Shown in pieces: positions 62,114-64,000 of a stretch of DNA of 64,000 nt. The translations under genes were made by a program, and so were the position numbers. Location: assembly GCA_028823175.1 (NCBI GenBank), contig JAPKBZ010000006.1:1-64000 (forward strand), in the 5' to 3' direction. Below the pieces are notes generated by a model that did not search any database, had not been told where the DNA came from, and was given only the letters and a program-made list of their open reading frames with translations. The first letter of the stretch is position 1, and the number at the start of each line of letters is the position of its first letter. This DNA is from Myxococcota bacterium (GTDB lineage Bacteria > Myxococcota_A > UBA9160 > UBA4427).

Positions 62114-64000
62114 ATGGCCATCGAAATACCCAAGAGCTTGGATCAGCTTCCGACCACCCGTCCGCGCTACGTGGGCCGGGGCATTCGGCGCGTCGAAGAC
62201 GTAGGCCTCCTGACGGGTCGGGTGGAGTTCGTGGACGACGTCGTGCTTCCCCGGATGCTGCATTGCGCGATCCTGCGTAGCCCGCTCCCCCACGCACGGA
62301 TCACCGGCGTCGATACCCAGGCGGCCGAGGCTCTTGAGGGCGTTACGGCGGTGGTGACAGGGGAAGATGCCCGGCGCTGGAGCCTGCCCGCGCAATCCTC
62401 GCCCGAGGGTTGGGGAACTCATTGCATTGCGGGAGATAAAGTCCATTACGTGGGCGAGCCTGTCGCGGCCGTAGCGGCTTCGAGTCGCCGAGTGGCCGAG
62501 GATGCCCTGGAACTCATCGAGGTGGATTACGAACCCTTCGAGGCGGTGGCCGATCCCTTCGAGGCGATGAAGCCCGAGAGCCCCCGGGTCCTCGATGCCC
62601 AGGAGACCAACGTGATGTTGGATCGGGTCTTCACCTGGGGCGATGTCGATGGGGCCTTCGCGGATGCGGCCCACGTCTTCCAGGAAAAATTTCGCTGGAA
62701 TCGCCTGGGTGCCAACCCCACCGAGACTTTTGGGTGTATCTCTGAGTGGGATCCGATGAGCCTCGACCTCACGATTCATGGGAGCATCCAGTCTCCCGGC
62801 ATGTTCGGCCTGGGAAGGGCGGCGACTTTCGGCCTGCCCTCCAACAAGGTCAATATCATTTCCCATCCCCACGGAGGAAGTTTTGGGGGGAAGGGGGGAA
62901 CCCGGGGCTGCGACATCAGTTGCCTGCTCTCGCGCAAGGTCGGCGGCCGCCCGGTGAAATGGATCGAGGATCGCGGCGAGTACTTGCTCTCGGGAGGCGG
63001 CCAGGCCTGGGATCGCCATTACGAGGTCGCTCTGGCGCTGGATGCCCAAGGGATCGTGACCGGTCTCAAGGTCGGGCTGGTCGACGATCTCGGCGCTACG
63101 GGTGAAGCCTACGGGGCGATTTCCGCGGCCAAACCCTTGGCCGCCTTTACCGGTCCCTACACGATTCCCGTCGCGCAATACGACCTCAAGCTGGTGGCGA
63201 CCAACAAGTTGCCCTGCGGTCCGTATCGGGGCATGGGGCCGCCTCCGCATTTCTTCGTTCTCGAACAGATGATGGATATCGCCGCGCGCAGCCTGGGCGA
63301 AGACCCCGCTGAATTCAGGCGCAAGAATTTTATTCCCGCAGATCAGTTCCCCTACACGATTCCCAGCGGCAACGAATACGACAGCGGCAATTACGGCGAG
63401 GTCCTCGACCAAGTGTTGGCCCTCTCCGACTATTCTGCGATGCGAGCCGCCCAGGCCGAGGCTCGGGCCGAAGGGCGCCTGGTGGGTGTCGGCGTCGCGA
63501 GCGCCATCGAGCCCGGGGTCTTCGATTGGAACGCGTACGCGATCGTGGGCATGCCGGGGACGGGAGTGCCGGAAGGGGCCACGGTCAATATCGACATTTT
63601 GGGCAATGCCACGGTCCGTGTGGGTTTTTCCCTGGAAGGCCAGGGGCAGTACACCCTCATCACTCAGTTGGTGGCCGACTATTTCGGCTACGAACCCGAG
63701 GACGTACGGGTGGTACAACTCGATACCCAGTCGGCCCCGCCCTCGTTCGGGCCCGGTGGAAGCAGGCTCGGTGTGGCGATTACCGGCGCGGTTCTGGGCG
63801 CATGCGAGCGGATCAGGGAGAAAATGGCCCGGGTCGTGGCGGTTCTGATGCAGAGCGAGGCCGAGAATATCGAGTTTATGGACGGCAAGTTCATGCTGAA
63901 GGGCGCACCCGGCGCTGAGATGACGGTGGCGGAAGTGGCGGGGACCATGCTGGCCCGCTCGGATCTCCTGCCTCCGGATATCGACCCCAGGCCGGAAGCC
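62114..64000 (+). CDS. Molybdenum hydroxylase, molybdopterin-binding large subunit (CoxL/XdhA family; 3' truncated by window)
   Basis: The frame from ATG 62114 stays open to the last base, giving 629 residues of an expected 770-800. Features are YVGRGIRRVEDVGLLTGR at the start, GDKVHYVGEPVAAVAA near residue 115, and the Mo-cofactor motif HGGSFGGKGG at 253-262. LPCGPYRGMGPPPHF follows. The active-site Glu motif is beyond the window. The CoxL-specific AYRCSFR loop is not seen, so this is not a true CO dehydrogenase. It more likely hydroxylates an aromatic, heterocyclic or activated carbon using water. Substrate unknown. Confidence 0.9.
   Translation, partial: MAIEIPKSLDQLPTTRPRYVGRGIRRVEDVGLLTGRVEFVDDVVLPRMLHCAILRSPLPHARITGVDTQAAEALEGVTAVVTGEDARRWSLPAQSSPEGWGTHCIAGDKVHYVGEPVAAVAASSRRVAEDALELIEVDYEPFEAVADPFEAMKPESPRVLDAQETNVMLDRVFTWGDVDGAFADAAHVFQEKFRWNRLGANPTETFGCISEWDPMSLDLTIHGSIQSPGMFGLGRAATFGLPSNKVNIISHPHGGSFGGKGGTRGCDISCLLSRKVGGRPVKWIEDRGEYLLSGGGQAWDRHYEVALALDAQGIVTGLKVGLVDDLGATGEAYGAISAAKPLAAFTGPYTIPVAQYDLKLVATNKLPCGPYRGMGPPPHFFVLEQMMDIAARSLGEDPAEFRRKNFIPADQFPYTIPSGNEYDSGNYGEVLDQVLALSDYSAMRAAQAEARAEGRLVGVGVASAIEPGVFDWNAYAIVGMPGTGVPEGATVNIDILGNATVRVGFSLEGQGQYTLITQLVADYFGYEPEDVRVVQLDTQSAPPSFGPGGSRLGVAITGAVLGACERIREKMARVVAVLMQSEAENIEFMDGKFMLKGAPGAEMTVAEVAGTMLARSDLLPPDIDPRPEA

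Noticed and set aside
1-64000. Mobile elements or CRISPR arrays
   Set aside because: No transposase, integrase, terminal inverted-repeat pair with target duplication, or regularly spaced repeats were seen on either strand.
62114-64000. True carbon-monoxide dehydrogenase large subunit
   Set aside because: The gene order M-S-L fits, but the AYRCSFR active-site loop of form I CoxL is not present in the visible part.

Overview
The window is a GC-rich chromosomal segment of a Gram-negative bacterium. An outer-membrane beta-barrel protein is encoded, and the order nusA-infB-DUF503-rbfA-truB-rpsO-pnp-dut resembles that of deltaproteobacterial lineages in the broad sense (Myxococcota, Desulfobacterota, Binatota-like groups). 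That placement is inference from gene order and catabolic content; no 16S rRNA gene is present. I saw no transposase, integrase or CRISPR array.

Region 1 (1-25.3 kb) is mostly housekeeping. It holds the translation/RNA block (nusA tail, infB, DUF503, rbfA, truB, rpsO, pnp), then dut and cdsA, convergent purC, divergent purF, a glutamine-synthetase homologue, an SDR plus TauE permease pair, a membrane-tethered trypsin-like protease, nadB, pgsA, a nucleotide-sugar dehydrogenase, tRNA-Gly(GCC) with its own promoter and terminator, an anchored protein of unknown function, a hybrid histidine kinase, an extended SDR and a small zinc-ribbon protein.

Region 2 (25.4-64 kb) is a dense catabolic island for CoA-linked degradation of a cyclic or branched, probably steroid- or isoprenoid-like, compound. 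It contains two SCP-x/Ltp-type thiolase-fold proteins, each near a DUF35 partner; a two-gene acyl-CoA dehydrogenase; five class III CoA-transferase genes (one a tandem fusion); a double-hotdog MaoC; a MaoC-DUF35-MaoC fusion; three crotonases (one BadI/MenB-like); a KstD-like flavoprotein; an F420-type LLM oxidoreductase; etfBA; a nitronate-monooxygenase-like enzyme; a complete acetone-carboxylase-type acxABC set; and a molybdenum hydroxylase (M-S-L order) cut by the window end. A 14-bp site matching the KstR operator consensus lies between the divergent nitronate-monooxygenase and acx operons.

A plausible logic is: CoA activation by transferases, dehydrogenation by the two-subunit ACAD feeding ETF, hydration by MaoC or crotonase proteins, and retro-aldol or thiolytic cleavage by Ltp-DUF35 complexes. 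Ring attack would fall to the KstD-like, LLM, molybdenum and BadI-like enzymes, and ketone salvage to AcxABC. The most unusual single gene is at 42184-42726: a zinc-finger protein with a C-terminal histone fold that closely resembles known bacterial histones. It sits inside the catabolic island.
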